63,260 bases of DNA, from the NCBI RefSeq assembly GCF_001653135.1, contig NZ_BDDS01000022.1, forward strand, positions 1 to 63,260. Reading direction: 5' to 3'. Under the pieces are notes generated by a model. It saw only the letters and a list, made by a program, of their open reading frames with translations, did not search any database and was not told the DNA's origin. The stretch's first letter is position 1. Each line of letters begins with the position of its first letter. Origin of the DNA: Pseudoalteromonas neustonica (lineage in GTDB: Bacteria > Pseudomonadota > Gammaproteobacteria > Enterobacterales > Alteromonadaceae). Made by a program: the position numbers and the translations under genes. This document shows, piece by piece, positions 1-9,354 of the stretch.

Positions 1-32
1 TTCAATCTGAGCCATGATCAAACTCTTCAATT
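1..32 (-). rRNA. 16S rRNA, 5' end only (left rRNA operon)
   Basis: The reverse complement of the first 32 bases reads as the canonical 5' end of bacterial 16S rRNA (TTGAAGAGTTTGATCATGGC followed by TCAG). The gene runs out of the window to the left, so only its first bases are seen. It is transcribed away from oriC, in the direction of the leftward replication fork. Confidence 0.97.
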
Positions 33-280
33 AAAAGTTTTTTCTGTTCTCATCCAATAAAGAATGAAGAACCTGCTCAATGAATTCTGAATTTATTTAA
101 TATCTTTCGATATTGAATTGACTGTGCCGAATAATTATTAAAAATAACTATTCTGTTGGTCACTCAGTTTCTCTTTCGAGAAATCACATTGAGACTCTAA
201 ATTTTTTGCCTTGCTTAGTAAACTAAGTTCGGCTGTTAGAACTCAATCTGTACGAGTGCCCACACAGATGATTGCTTTAT

Positions 281-293
281 ATTGTTAAAGAAC
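281..293 (-). promoter_or_regulatory. rRNA leader boxA antitermination signal (left)
   Basis: On the minus strand this reads GTTCTTTAACAAT, close to the E. coli rrn boxA core (TGCTCTTTAACA). It lies between the rrn P2 promoter and the 16S gene, where Nus-factor antitermination signals are found. The same sequence occurs mirror-wise at 62968-62980. Confidence 0.8.
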
Positions 294-333
294 GTTGCGA
301 TTAAAGTTAAACTTTATCTCGCTAGGGCTGCGC

Positions 334-362
334 ATATTACGCTTTCCACTTTTTTTTGTCAA
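334..362 (-). promoter_or_regulatory. rrn P2 promoter (left)
   Basis: On the minus strand there is a perfect -35 TTGACA (357-362), a 17-bp spacer and a -10 TAATAT (334-339), followed by a GC-rich discriminator (GCGCAGCCC). Such a discriminator is typical of stringently controlled rRNA promoters. It is the promoter nearest the 16S gene. Confidence 0.85.
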
Positions 363-471
363 CACTTAAATTTTAGTTTCTTTAAAAGAATTTCAAAGTT
401 AAGTTTTACTCGACCTATCTAACCGTTTGTTCAGCGCTTTTCATTGCTGCCTACCGGGTCAGTGGATGCGC

Positions 472-499
472 ATTATAGGGATTATTTAGAGGCGGTCAA
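472..499 (-). promoter_or_regulatory. rrn P1 promoter (left)
   Basis: On the minus strand: -35 TTGACC (494-499), 16-bp spacer, perfect -10 TATAAT (472-477), then the GC-rich start region GCGCATCC. It sits upstream of P2, giving the tandem P1/P2 layout usual for gammaproteobacterial rRNA operons. Unlike P2, this part is not copied at the right end, so the two operons have unrelated P1 upstream regions. Confidence 0.8.
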
Positions 500-603
500 T
501 GCTTTATTTCAGTTTTATTAAATCAACTTCACTTTTGTACAAAAAACACACAGGCAAGTGCTTGCGGGGCTTTTTTGGTATATTAATCAAGCAAACATGA
601 GAT

Positions 604-630
604 AAAAAAGGCTACCGAGGTAGCCTTTTA
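604..630 (-). terminator. rho-independent terminator after glmU
   Basis: A GGCTACC/GGTAGCC stem extended by A/T pairs has a GAG-type loop, and a run of Ts follows on the minus strand. It lies 8 bp beyond the glmU stop codon. Confidence 0.85.
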
Positions 631-637
631 AATAATA

Positions 638-1996
638 CTATTTTTTAGTTGGTCTTTTCCAGCCATCGAGATTGCGTTGTTTACCTCGAGCAACGGCCAA
701 TTGTTCATCAGCGACAGTATTAGTAATCACGGAGCCAGCTCCAATGGTTGCCGTCGAACCAATATTTACTGGTGCCACAAGTGATGAATTAGAACCAATG
801 AACGCATTATCGCCAATTATAGTTTTTGCTTTATTCACACCATCGTAGTTACAGGTAATAGTACCAGCACCAATATTAACTTTTTCGCCAATTTCAGCAT
901 CACCTAAATAAGAAAGGTGATTTGCTTTAGAACCTTTTCCTAGGCGCGTTTTTTTCATCTCAACAAAGTTACCAATGTGAGAGTCCTCTTCCATGATTGC
1001 ACCTGGGCGTAAACGTGCAAATGGACCAAGTGTGCATTTAGCTGCAACACTTGCCTCTTCAATTAAGGTATTAGCTTTAATAATGACATTATCGCCAATG
1101 GTACAATTTTTAAGTACGCAGTTAGGACCAATTTCAACATTATTACCGATTGTCACTTTACCTTCAAAGATAACGTTTACATCAATTAGTACATCTTCAC
1201 CGGTGGTGACTTCACCACGAACATCAATGCGGGCAGGATCGGCAAGTGTTGCACCATTTAGCATTAGCTCTTCGGCTTGCCATGCTTGATAAGCACGCTC
1301 AAGGCCAGCTAGTTGCACACGATTGTTCGCGCCTTCAACTTCCATTGGATGATCAGGCTGTGCTGAACTTATTTCAACACCTTCGCTGTGCGCCATAGCG
1401 ACAATGTCGGTTAAGTAATATTCACCTTGAGCGTTATTGTTTGAAAGATTGCCTAACCAACTTTTTAGTAATCCACCATTAACAGCCATAATACCGGTAT
1501 TAACTTCTGTAATAAGCAACTGTTCAGGTGTTGAATCTTTTTGTTCAACAATACCTACTAGCTTGCCATTAACTCGAAGCATACGACCGTAGCCATTTGG
1601 GTTAACCAAATCCACTGTTAATACAGCTAAGCCATTTTTAGGAGTAGCGGCAAGTAAACGTTCAAGCGTTGATTGTTTTGTTAACGGCACATCACCATAT
1701 AAAACTAAAACAGTATCGTTATCATTAATATGTTGGTTTGCTTGGGCAACAGCATGACCGGTGCCAAGTTGCTCTTCTTGCAGTACCCAGTTTACGTCGT
1801 TATCGGCAAGTTGTTGTTGTAATAATTCGCCGCCATGACCATAAACTAAATTCGTTGAAGTCGCTCCTAATGCATTGGCGTTATCAATGACATGTTGCAC
1901 CATTGGTTTACCAGCCACTTTATGAAGAACCTTAGGTAGAGCTGAACGCATACGAGTACCTTTACCCGCAGCAAGAATTACTGTAGTCAGAGACAT
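638..1996 (-). CDS. glmU: bifunctional UDP-N-acetylglucosamine pyrophosphorylase / glucosamine-1-phosphate acetyltransferase
   Basis: GlmU acetylates glucosamine-1-phosphate and then couples it to UTP, giving UDP-GlcNAc for peptidoglycan and lipopolysaccharide in the cytoplasm. The 452-residue protein has the normal length. The N-terminal uridyltransferase half opens with the nucleotide-binding LAAGKGTRM loop (residues 8-16). The C-terminal half, from about residue 250, shows the hexapeptide repeats of a left-handed beta helix (for example IGNNVEIGPNCVLKNCTIGD). The acetyltransferase active-site region (NHLSYLGDAEIGEKVNIGAG) is intact. It lies just downstream of the atp operon, as in other gammaproteobacteria, but a terminator separates them, so it probably has its own promoter in 1997-2300. 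Confidence 0.97.
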   Translation of the reverse strand: MSLTTVILAAGKGTRMRSALPKVLHKVAGKPMVQHVIDNANALGATSTNLVYGHGGELLQQQLADNDVNWVLQEEQLGTGHAVAQANQHINDNDTVLVLYGDVPLTKQSTLERLLAATPKNGLAVLTVDLVNPNGYGRMLRVNGKLVGIVEQKDSTPEQLLITEVNTGIMAVNGGLLKSWLGNLSNNNAQGEYYLTDIVAMAHSEGVEISSAQPDHPMEVEGANNRVQLAGLERAYQAWQAEELMLNGATLADPARIDVRGEVTTGEDVLIDVNVIFEGKVTIGNNVEIGPNCVLKNCTIGDNVIIKANTLIEEASVAAKCTLGPFARLRPGAIMEEDSHIGNFVEMKKTRLGKGSKANHLSYLGDAEIGEKVNIGAGTITCNYDGVNKAKTIIGDNAFIGSNSSLVAPVNIGSTATIGAGSVITNTVADEQLAVARGKQRNLDGWKRPTKK

Positions 1997-2345
1997 TAAA
2001 ACAATATCCTTCTTTCTTTGTTTTATTGGAATGAGTAACCATGTGTAAATTCAAAAAGATTACGTAAGTCACATCATGTGCACATACTCAATGGCAATCT
2101 AGCAGTAGCCACTGAATCTAAGCTGAAATTACAAATCGCTTTATTATTGTCATATTGTAACGGGGATTGATGAAGGATATAAGTAAAAACATAGGTTATT
2201 AACTGTTAATGCAAGTTAAATTAATTTACATCGCCTGTTTCATGTGATGACAACGCAGTCATATATTTAGTTTTTCATTGTATTAAAAATAATAACAGGC
2301 ACAAAAAAGCCCACATAAAGTGGGCTTTTAAAAAACCAGATTGGC
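1997..2345. other. intergenic region between atpC and glmU
   Basis: This AT-rich 349-bp stretch has no convincing coding frame. It holds the atp operon terminator at its atpC end and must contain the glmU promoter, although no single minus-strand -35/-10 pair stands out clearly. No repeats or RNA genes were recognised. Confidence 0.6.
2303..2335 (-). terminator. rho-independent terminator of the atp operon
   Basis: An AAAAGCCCAC/GTGGGCTTTT hairpin with a short A/T loop is flanked on both sides by A/T runs, so it could work in both directions. It lies 11 bp beyond the atpC stop codon. Confidence 0.88.
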
Positions 2346-2771
2346 TTACTTTTTACGTAATTGCTGAATAACACGTAGCTGAGCGATTGCTTCAGCTAGC
2401 TGTACAGCTGCTTGGCTATAATCTAGCTCCGCAGATGTACCACCTTGTGCCATTTGTTTCTCAGCGTCACGTTTAGCTTGCTCTGCAGCTTGTTCGTCTA
2501 GGTCTTCACCACGAACGGCTGTATCTGCAAGTACAGATACAATGTTCGGTTGAACTTCTAGCGTACCACCTGCAATGTAGATGAATTCTTCTTCACCAAA
2601 TTGCTTAACTAAACGTACCATACCAGGTTTTAGGGCAGTGAGTAGTGGAGCGTGGCCGGCGTTAACACCTAGCTCACCTTCACTACCACTTACTTGAATA
2701 GATTCAACAAGACCAGAGAATATTTTACCCTCTGCGCTTACTACATCAAGATGTACAGTCATAGCTGCCAT
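2346..2771 (-). CDS. atpC: F1Fo ATP synthase epsilon subunit
   Basis: The epsilon subunit belongs to the central rotor stalk and inhibits ATP hydrolysis. The 141-residue protein has the usual beta-sandwich start (MTVHLDVVSAEGKIFSG) and the conserved GELGVNAGHAPLLTALKPG segment. A C-terminal two-helix tail rich in Ala, Gln and Lys follows. The chosen ATG has an AGGAGGGT ribosome-binding site at good spacing; a second Met three codons downstream is an alternative. It is the last gene of atpIBEFHAGDC, 13 bp after atpD, and is followed by a terminator. Confidence 0.97.
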   Translation of the reverse strand: MAAMTVHLDVVSAEGKIFSGLVESIQVSGSEGELGVNAGHAPLLTALKPGMVRLVKQFGEEEFIYIAGGTLEVQPNIVSVLADTAVRGEDLDEQAAEQAKRDAEKQMAQGGTSAELDYSQAAVQLAEAIAQLRVIQQLRKK

Positions 2772-2784
2772 ACTACCCTCCTAG

Positions 2785-4170
2785 TTACATGCTTTTGGCT
2801 TTTTCTTGAGCTTCTTCAATAGAGCCAACCATGTAGAACGCTTGCTCTGGCATGTGGTCGAATTCACCACTTAAAATACCTTTAAAGCCAGCAATTGTAT
2901 CTTTTAGTGATACGTATTTACCAGATGCACCTGTAAACACCTCTGCCACGAAGAATGGCTGAGATAGGAAGCGCTGGATTTTACGTGCACGAGATACTAG
3001 TTGCTTATCTTCATCAGAAAGCTCGTCCATACCTAGGATTGCAATGATGTCTTTAAGTTCTTTATAACGCTGAAGAACTGTTTGAACGCCACGTGCTGTA
3101 TCGTAGTGCTCTTGACCAATTACTAATGGATCAAGTTGACGTGAAGATGAATCAAGTGGATCTACCGCAGGGTAAATACCAAGTGATGCGATATCACGCG
3201 AAAGTACTACAGTTGCATCTAAGTGAGCAAAGGTAGTTGCTGGAGATGGATCCGTTAAATCATCCGCAGGTACGTATACCGCTTGAATTGAAGTAATTGA
3301 ACCAGTCTTAGTAGAAGCGATACGCTCTTGCAGTACACCCATTTCTTCAGCAAGTGTAGGCTGGTAACCTACCGCTGATGGCATACGACCAAGTAGTGCA
3401 GATACTTCTGTACCAGCAAGTGTATAACGGTAGATGTTATCTACGAAGAAAAGTACATCGCGACCTTCGTCACGGAACTTTTCAGCCATAGTAAGACCTG
3501 TTAACGCTACGCGTAAACGGTTACCTGGAGGCTCGTTCATCTGACCGTATACAAGCGATACTTTATCAAGTACGTTTGAATCGTTCATCTCATGGTAGAA
3601 ATCGTTACCCTCACGTGTACGCTCACCAACACCTGCGAATACTGAGTAGCCGCTGTGCTCGATTGCGATGTTACGGATAAGTTCCATCATGTTTACGGTT
3701 TTACCAACACCGGCACCACCGAATAAACCAACTTTACCACCTTTAGCGAACGGACATACAAGGTCGATTACCTTGATACCAGTTTCTAAAAGCTCAACTG
3801 AACTTGATTGCTCTTCGTATGAAGGCGCTGCACGGTGAATAGACATACGGTCTTCTTCGCCGATTGGACCAGCTTCATCGATTGGCTCACCAAGTACGTT
3901 CATGATACGACCAAGTGTTGCTTTACCAACTGGAACTTGAATCGCTTCACCTGTGTTTGATACAGCAGCACCACGACGTAAACCGTCTGTAGTACCTAGT
4001 GCGATAGTACGTACCACACCGCCACCTAGCTGTTGTTGGACTTCTAGAGTCAAACCAGCTAAATCGCCATCTGATACTTTTAGCGCGTCATATACGGCTG
4101 GCACGTTGTCTTGTGAAAATTCAATATCCACAACGGCACCGATAATTTGGACGACCTTACCTAAACTCAT
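2785..4170 (-). CDS. atpD: F1Fo ATP synthase beta subunit
   Basis: This is the catalytic subunit of the F1 head, which makes ATP from ADP and phosphate. The protein is 461 residues, the normal length. It carries the Walker A loop GGAGVGKT (about 150-157), the GERTREGNDFYHEM segment with the catalytic Glu, Walker B (DVLFFVDNIYRYT) and the ALLGRMPSAVGYQPTL signature. All catalytic motifs look intact. It lies between atpG and atpC in a uniformly leftward operon. Confidence 0.98.
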   Translation of the reverse strand: MSLGKVVQIIGAVVDIEFSQDNVPAVYDALKVSDGDLAGLTLEVQQQLGGGVVRTIALGTTDGLRRGAAVSNTGEAIQVPVGKATLGRIMNVLGEPIDEAGPIGEEDRMSIHRAAPSYEEQSSSVELLETGIKVIDLVCPFAKGGKVGLFGGAGVGKTVNMMELIRNIAIEHSGYSVFAGVGERTREGNDFYHEMNDSNVLDKVSLVYGQMNEPPGNRLRVALTGLTMAEKFRDEGRDVLFFVDNIYRYTLAGTEVSALLGRMPSAVGYQPTLAEEMGVLQERIASTKTGSITSIQAVYVPADDLTDPSPATTFAHLDATVVLSRDIASLGIYPAVDPLDSSSRQLDPLVIGQEHYDTARGVQTVLQRYKELKDIIAILGMDELSDEDKQLVSRARKIQRFLSQPFFVAEVFTGASGKYVSLKDTIAGFKGILSGEFDHMPEQAFYMVGSIEEAQEKAKSM

Positions 4171-4203
4171 GTCTATTCCTCTCTTTAATCTTTGCCTGAA
4201 GCA

Positions 4204-5064
4204 TTAAACTGCAGCTGAACCAGAACAAATCTCACTAATTTCTTGTGTGATTGCTGCTTGGCGAGCTTTGTTATAAATAAGCTGTAAATCATCCATAAGG
4301 TCACCAGCGTTATCAGTTGCAGCTTTCATTGCAACCATACGGGCAGCCTGTTCAGAAGCAGCGTTTTCAACCACACCTTGGTATACTTGAGATTCAATAA
4401 AGCGTACTAACAGCGCTTCTAAAATCGCGTCTGGGTTTGGCTCATACAAGTAATCCCACGAGTGGGCAGATACTTCTTTTTCAGCTTTTGGCAAAGGGAG
4501 TAACTGATCTATAATTGGCTCTTGCTTCATGGTATTAACGAAGTTGTTATATACCAAGAATAAACGGTCAATCTTCCCTTCAGAAAATGCATCTAGCATG
4601 ATCTTTACAGGACCAATAATATCCTGAATAGAAGGTTTATCTCCTAAGCCCGCTTTTTTAGCGAGTAGTTGACCACCAAAACGTTGGAAGAAACCAGCAG
4701 CTTTACTGCCTAAAGTTGCAAACTCTGCGTCTACACCTTTTTCTTTCCACGCTTTAACATCTAGTGCAACTTGCTTAAACTCATTTGAGTTAAGACCGCC
4801 ACACAGACCACGGTCTGTAGAGATAACAATATAACCAACTCGTTTTACTTCACGCTCTTCTAAAAAAGGGTGAGTAAAATCAAGATTTGCTTGAGCAACA
4901 CGACCAATCACTTTACGTAATTTTTCAGCGTATGGACGGCTTGAAGCCACACGTTCTTGCGCCTTTTTCATTTTAGACGCAGCAACCATTTCCATTGCGC
5001 TAGTGATCTTTTGAGTATTTTTAATACTACCGATCTTGCTTTTAATCTCTTTTCCGCTGGCCAT
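4204..5064 (-). CDS. atpG: F1Fo ATP synthase gamma subunit
   Basis: The gamma subunit is the central rotating shaft that links proton flow through Fo to conformational change in the beta subunits. The 286-residue product starts with the conserved helix MASGKEIKSKIGSIKNTQKI and the TSAMEMVAASKMKKAQ segment. It has the STDRGLCGGLN motif in the Rossmann-like domain and ends with the conserved C-terminal helix (MKAATDNAGDLMDDL, YNKARQAAITQEISEI). Length and motifs are normal. It lies 33 bp upstream of atpD. Confidence 0.98.
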   Translation of the reverse strand: MASGKEIKSKIGSIKNTQKITSAMEMVAASKMKKAQERVASSRPYAEKLRKVIGRVAQANLDFTHPFLEEREVKRVGYIVISTDRGLCGGLNSNEFKQVALDVKAWKEKGVDAEFATLGSKAAGFFQRFGGQLLAKKAGLGDKPSIQDIIGPVKIMLDAFSEGKIDRLFLVYNNFVNTMKQEPIIDQLLPLPKAEKEVSAHSWDYLYEPNPDAILEALLVRFIESQVYQGVVENAASEQAARMVAMKAATDNAGDLMDDLQLIYNKARQAAITQEISEICSGSAAV

Positions 5065-5124
5065 GACTCTCTCTCCGAATCAAGGTGTGCTTTAGTTACC
5101 TAAAGCGCACCATTAATAACTAAA

Positions 5125-6666
5125 TTACCAAGTTTGCGTAGACTTGAACTTCGTTAGAAGGTCTTTAAGCTGCGCTTCGATCTCGGCGTTGTAGTTACCA
5201 GTTTCATTGATTTGAGCCATAAGCTCTGCGTATGTGCTATTTGCATAAGAAAGTAAAGCCGCTTCAAAATCCATGATCTTAACGATCTCGATATCTTGAA
5301 GGAAACCTTTCTCAGCTGCAAATAACGACAAAGACATTTCAGCAACAGACATTGGTGCGTACTGTTTCTGCTTCATTAACTCTGTTACACGCTCACCATG
5401 CTCAAGTTGAGCACGTGTTGCATCATCAAGGTCAGACGCGAACTGCGAGAACGCAGCTAATTCACGGTACTGAGCTAGGGCTAGACGAATACCGCCACCT
5501 AGTTTCTTAACGATTTTAGTTTGTGCAGCACCACCAACACGCGATACCGAGATACCAGCATTTACTGCCGGACGGATACCTGAGTTGAATAAGTCAGTTT
5601 CTAAGAAGATCTGACCATCGGTGATAGAGATAACGTTAGTCGGTACGAACGCAGAAACGTCGCCGCCTTGAGTTTCAATGATTGGCAATGCCGTCAATGA
5701 ACCAGTTTGACCTTTCACTTCACCATTGGTGAACTTTTCAACGTAATCAGCGTTTACACGCGATGCACGCTCAAGAAGACGAGAGTGAAGATAAAATACG
5801 TCACCTGGGTATGCTTCACGACCTGGTGGACGCTTAAGTAGCAATGAAATTTGACGGTAAGCAACTGCTTGCTTAGACAAATCATCATATACGATTAATG
5901 CGTTTTCACCACGGTCACGGAAGTATTCACCCATAGTACAGCCCGCGAACGGTGCTAAGTACTGAAGTGCCGCTGATTCAGAGGCAGATGCAACAACTAC
6001 GATAGTATTTGCTAGTGCACCGTGCTCTTCTAATTTACGTACTACGTTAGCAATAGTAGATGCTTTTTGACCAATCGCTACATACACACACTTAACGCCT
6101 GTGTCTTTTTGATTGATGATTGCATCGATTGCTAGTGCAGTTTTACCTGTTTGGCGGTCACCGATCACAAGTTCACGTTGACCACGACCAACTGGAATCA
6201 TCGCATCAATAGATTTATAACCAGTTTGCACTGGCTCATCTACAGATTTACGCTCGATTACACCTGGTGCAATTTTTTCTACAGGTTCAAACCCGTCGTT
6301 ATCTAAAGCGCCTTTACCATCGATAGGTGCACCTAGTGTGTTTACAACACGACCAAGTAAACCAGCACCAACAGGAACTTCTAGGATACGACCAGTTGTG
6401 TATACTTTTACGCCTTCAGTAAGATCCGCGTACGGACCCATTACTACTGCACCAATTGAGTCGCGCTCAAGGTTTAGTGCGATAGCATAACGGTTGCCTG
6501 GAAGCTCAATCATCTCACCTTGCATACAGTCAGCTAGACCGTGGATGCGGATGATACCGTCAGTAACAGATACGATAGTACCTTCGTTACGAGCTTCACT
6601 TACAACTTCGAACTTCTCAATACGTTGTTTGATCAGATCTGAAATTTCAGTGGAATTAAGTTGCAT
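5125..6666 (-). CDS. atpA: F1Fo ATP synthase alpha subunit
   Basis: The alpha subunit is the nucleotide-binding, non-catalytic partner of beta in the F1 hexamer. The protein is 513 residues, the same length as E. coli AtpA. The start MQLNSTEISDLIKQRIEKF is conserved. Walker A is GDRQTGKTA (about 169-177), followed by the VIVYDDLSKQAVAYRQISLL region and the arginine-finger SVSRVGGAAQ segment. It lies between atpH and atpG in the operon, and all expected motifs are present. Confidence 0.98.
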   Translation of the reverse strand: MQLNSTEISDLIKQRIEKFEVVSEARNEGTIVSVTDGIIRIHGLADCMQGEMIELPGNRYAIALNLERDSIGAVVMGPYADLTEGVKVYTTGRILEVPVGAGLLGRVVNTLGAPIDGKGALDNDGFEPVEKIAPGVIERKSVDEPVQTGYKSIDAMIPVGRGQRELVIGDRQTGKTALAIDAIINQKDTGVKCVYVAIGQKASTIANVVRKLEEHGALANTIVVVASASESAALQYLAPFAGCTMGEYFRDRGENALIVYDDLSKQAVAYRQISLLLKRPPGREAYPGDVFYLHSRLLERASRVNADYVEKFTNGEVKGQTGSLTALPIIETQGGDVSAFVPTNVISITDGQIFLETDLFNSGIRPAVNAGISVSRVGGAAQTKIVKKLGGGIRLALAQYRELAAFSQFASDLDDATRAQLEHGERVTELMKQKQYAPMSVAEMSLSLFAAEKGFLQDIEIVKIMDFEAALLSYANSTYAELMAQINETGNYNAEIEAQLKDLLTKFKSTQTW

Positions 6667-6680
6667 GCTCTTTTTCCCAA

Positions 6681-7214
6681 TTACGATTGTAGTGTTGTGG
6701 CTAAGCGGTTTAATTTACCGCGAACTGAGCCGTCGATTACAGTGTCACCAGCCTTAATGATAAGACCACCAACCACTGCAGCGTCTTCACTACAATTCAG
6801 CTTAACTTTGCGTGCGAAACGTTTTTCAAGTGCCGCTACCAATGTCTCTTGCTGCGCTGCAACAAGAGGGGTTGCCGAAATCACATCTACTTCGATTTCT
6901 TTTTCGTACTCTGCTTTAAAATTAGCAAATAACTTAGCAACCGCTGGTAAAGCGACTAAACGTCCATTTTCAGCCATCACCTTCACTAGGTTCTGACCTT
7001 GTTCGTTGAGCTGCTCTGCACAAATTTTAATAAATAACTCAGCTTGTGCAGTAGCATTAGGCAACCCAGCTAAAATAGCAGATGCTTGTTCATCACTGGC
7101 AACGTGGCCAGCAAAAAACAGCATCTCATTCCAACTGTCAATAGTGCCTTTTTCAACGGCAAGTTCAAAAGCCGCTTTAGCGTATGGGCGAGCGATAGTA
7201 GTCAATTCAGACAT
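6681..7214 (-). CDS. atpH: F1Fo ATP synthase delta subunit
   Basis: The delta subunit sits on top of F1 and ties it to the peripheral b-subunit stalk. Two in-frame ATGs lie close together. The second (7212-7214) is preferred because the AGGAGGGT ribosome-binding site lies 8 bases upstream, whereas the first ATG sits too close to it. This gives a 177-residue protein that starts MSELTTIARPYAKAAFELA, the same length as E. coli AtpH. The C-terminal VGGLIIKAGDTVIDGSVRGKL signature is present. Confidence 0.96.
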   Translation of the reverse strand: MSELTTIARPYAKAAFELAVEKGTIDSWNEMLFFAGHVASDEQASAILAGLPNATAQAELFIKICAEQLNEQGQNLVKVMAENGRLVALPAVAKLFANFKAEYEKEIEVDVISATPLVAAQQETLVAALEKRFARKVKLNCSEDAAVVGGLIIKAGDTVIDGSVRGKLNRLATTLQS

Positions 7215-7230
7215 GCTCATACCCTCCTAG

Positions 7231-7701
7231 TTACAGCTCAGCGACAAGTTTTTCAACGATGTCACTATGTGTGGCTTGATTGATTTCGCGCTCTAAAATT
7301 CGTTCTGCGCCAACCACTGCAAGAGTAGCTACTTGCTTACGTAGCTCTTCTGTTACACGGTTACGCTCAGATTCAATTTCAGAATGCCCTTGAGCAATAA
7401 TTTTTTCACGCTCTTGCTGACCACGAACTGTTTCTTCGTCAACAATTAGCACTGCACGCTTTTTAGCTTGTTCAATGATATCTGCCGCTTGAACTTTTGC
7501 ATCTTTAAGCTGTTCTGCAGCTTTCTTTTGCGCTAGTTCTAAGTCTTTTTCGGCTCTATCAGAGGCAGCTAAACCATCTTCGATTTTTTTCTGGCGAGCT
7601 TCAATTGCACCGTTTAGTGGTGGCCATACGTATTTCATACAAAATAATACGAACACCGTAAATGCAATTAATTCACCGATAAGAGTGGCGTTTAAGTTCA
7701 C
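7231..7701 (-). CDS. atpF: F1Fo ATP synthase b subunit
   Basis: Subunit b is the membrane-anchored peripheral stalk that keeps F1 from rotating with the rotor. The 156-residue protein has one N-terminal transmembrane helix (about residues 8-25, IGELIAFTVFVLFCMKYVWP). A long charged helical region rich in Ala, Lys, Glu and Gln follows, as expected for the dimeric coiled coil. The start is GTG, with a strong AAGGAGGAG site upstream. The length equals that of E. coli AtpF. Confidence 0.97.
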   Translation of the reverse strand: MNLNATLIGELIAFTVFVLFCMKYVWPPLNGAIEARQKKIEDGLAASDRAEKDLELAQKKAAEQLKDAKVQAADIIEQAKKRAVLIVDEETVRGQQEREKIIAQGHSEIESERNRVTEELRKQVATLAVVGAERILEREINQATHSDIVEKLVAEL

Positions 7702-7742
7702 AACCGCTCCTCCTTAAATAGTAAGCTGTTCAAAAAATAAAA

Positions 7743-7988
7743 TTAAAGTACGAACAACAATACCATCGCGATACCAACACCAATCATAGCTACAGCATCG
7801 ATTAGACCAGCTAGGATGAACATCTTAACTTGTAGTGAAGGTGCAAGCTCAGGTTGACGCGCACATGCTTCAAGGAATTTACCACCCATGTTACCGAAGC
7901 CGATAGCTGTACCGATAGCACCAAAACCAATTAGTAGAGCAACAGCGATAAACTTAATTGCTTCAGGCATTGATAATACTTGTTCCAT
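7743..7988 (-). CDS. atpE: F1Fo ATP synthase c subunit (proteolipid ring)
   Basis: The c subunit forms the rotating membrane ring that carries protons. The ATG at 7986-7988 is chosen because the GGAG ribosome-binding site lies just upstream; the longer frame would start at a TTG overlapping that site. The product is 81 residues with two transmembrane hairpin helices. It has the conserved polar loop GGKFLEACARQPEL and the essential carboxylate as Asp in GLIDAVAMIGVG. The residues around this Asp look like a proton-type rather than a sodium-type ring (inference). Confidence 0.97.
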   Translation of the reverse strand: MEQVLSMPEAIKFIAVALLIGFGAIGTAIGFGNMGGKFLEACARQPELAPSLQVKMFILAGLIDAVAMIGVGIAMVLLFVL

Positions 7989-8048
7989 TTTTTTCTCCAA
8001 AGTTTCAATTGTAAATTAAAGTTAAAAGTAAAATTGTAAATATAAAAA

Positions 8049-8906
8049 TTAATGATTATCCGAGCTTGCCATGCTTAGGTATACAACTGTCAGCATCATA
8101 AATACGAATGCTTGTAGTACGATTACCAAGATATGGAATACAGCCCAAATAAAGTGCAGTGGTAACTGCATTAAACCTACCGCGCCGATCAAGATGAAAA
8201 TCAACTCACCAGCGTATAAATTACCGAACAAACGTAGCGCTAACGAGAAAGGCTTAGCAACTAACGCGATTAATTCTAGTAATAAGTTACAAGGGATTAG
8301 AAACACCATTGCTAGCTTATTATTAGAACTAAATGGGTGAAGCGTCAGCTCTTTAACAAAGCCAAGCACACCTTTAATTTTGATTGAGTAACCGATCATC
8401 AAAATAAACACACCCAACGCAAGCGCAGCGGTTAAGTTGATATCAGTAGTAGGTACAATTTTCATGTACACGTCGTGTGAATCCATACCGAAGGCAGTTT
8501 CACCAACTAAACCAGCAAATGCAGGTAAGAAATCAACCGGTATTAAATCCATTAAGTTCATCAAGAACACCCAAACAAAAATTGTTAGGGCTAGAGGTGC
8601 TATTAGTTTGCTTTTACCATGGAAGGTATCGCGTACATTATCACCAACGAACTCAACGATCATTTCAATAAAGCACTGAAATTTACCAGGTACACCCAGT
8701 GTTGATTTTTTAGCGGCACTACGGAAGATCCATAAAAATAAAAGACCTAAACCGATAGACCATGCGAGGGTATCCACATGCCATGTCCAGAATCCACTGT
8801 CCGCACATGCTTTATTGAAGGCAAGACCGGTATCGGTCGAGCACATCTTCGCATTGGTCAAGTGGTGCTGAATATGGCTAGATAGAGTAACTTCTTCTGC
8901 AGCCAT
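8049..8906 (-). CDS. atpB: F1Fo ATP synthase a subunit
   Basis: Subunit a provides the two half-channels through which protons reach the c ring. The ATG at 8904-8906 (MAAEEVTLSSHIQHHL) is favoured over an upstream in-frame TTG. The product is about 285 residues with five to six hydrophobic helices. It includes the conserved KPFSLALRLFGNLYAGELIFILI segment with the essential Arg, and the late LQAFVFMMLTVVYLSMA helix. It lies between atpI and atpE in the operon. Confidence 0.97.
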   Translation of the reverse strand: MAAEEVTLSSHIQHHLTNAKMCSTDTGLAFNKACADSGFWTWHVDTLAWSIGLGLLFLWIFRSAAKKSTLGVPGKFQCFIEMIVEFVGDNVRDTFHGKSKLIAPLALTIFVWVFLMNLMDLIPVDFLPAFAGLVGETAFGMDSHDVYMKIVPTTDINLTAALALGVFILMIGYSIKIKGVLGFVKELTLHPFSSNNKLAMVFLIPCNLLLELIALVAKPFSLALRLFGNLYAGELIFILIGAVGLMQLPLHFIWAVFHILVIVLQAFVFMMLTVVYLSMASSDNH

Positions 8907-8921
8907 GTTATATCCCAAAAG

Positions 8922-9302
8922 TTAATGTTTAAAAAAAACGGGTGCAAACAATCCAGTAAATAACGCCAGTACATAACTACTAAAGAAAGGTAACAAAATT
9001 ACCGGGAAATGCTTTAGCACTAGCGCAAACAATATGATTGTAAGCATAAATTTTAATCCGTTACCGCGCTTTAACGAGGTATACGCTTGATTTGCTCGGC
9101 TTGCACCCATATAACGAAATGCATAAACGGCAAATACACAGTGAGGAAGTACGGCTACAACGCCTCCAGCTAATGCTGAGAGACCGGCACTTACTCCCCA
9201 ACCTAAAAAAACAATTATGGCAGCTACTAAGGCTACACTACCTTGCAAACAGATTAATTTAAATGCAGCCAATTGATAAGGTGCTGCTAACTTATTATTC
9301 AC
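8922..9302 (-). CDS. atpI: ATP synthase assembly-associated protein I
   Basis: This is a small membrane protein encoded first in the atp operon. The family is thought to help c-ring assembly or magnesium supply and is poorly conserved. The 126-residue product has four hydrophobic segments (about 28-45, 50-66, 85-101 and 103-121). Translation probably starts at GTG (9300-9302). The assignment rests on position, length and membrane profile. The operon promoter lies directly upstream at 9355-9382. Confidence 0.9.
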   Translation of the reverse strand: MNNKLAAPYQLAAFKLICLQGSVALVAAIIVFLGWGVSAGLSALAGGVVAVLPHCVFAVYAFRYMGASRANQAYTSLKRGNGLKFMLTIILFALVLKHFPVILLPFFSSYVLALFTGLFAPVFFKH

Positions 9303-9354
9303 GTTTAGTTAACCTTACTGGCATTCTATTTGTCATGGCATGAAAACTGGCGAA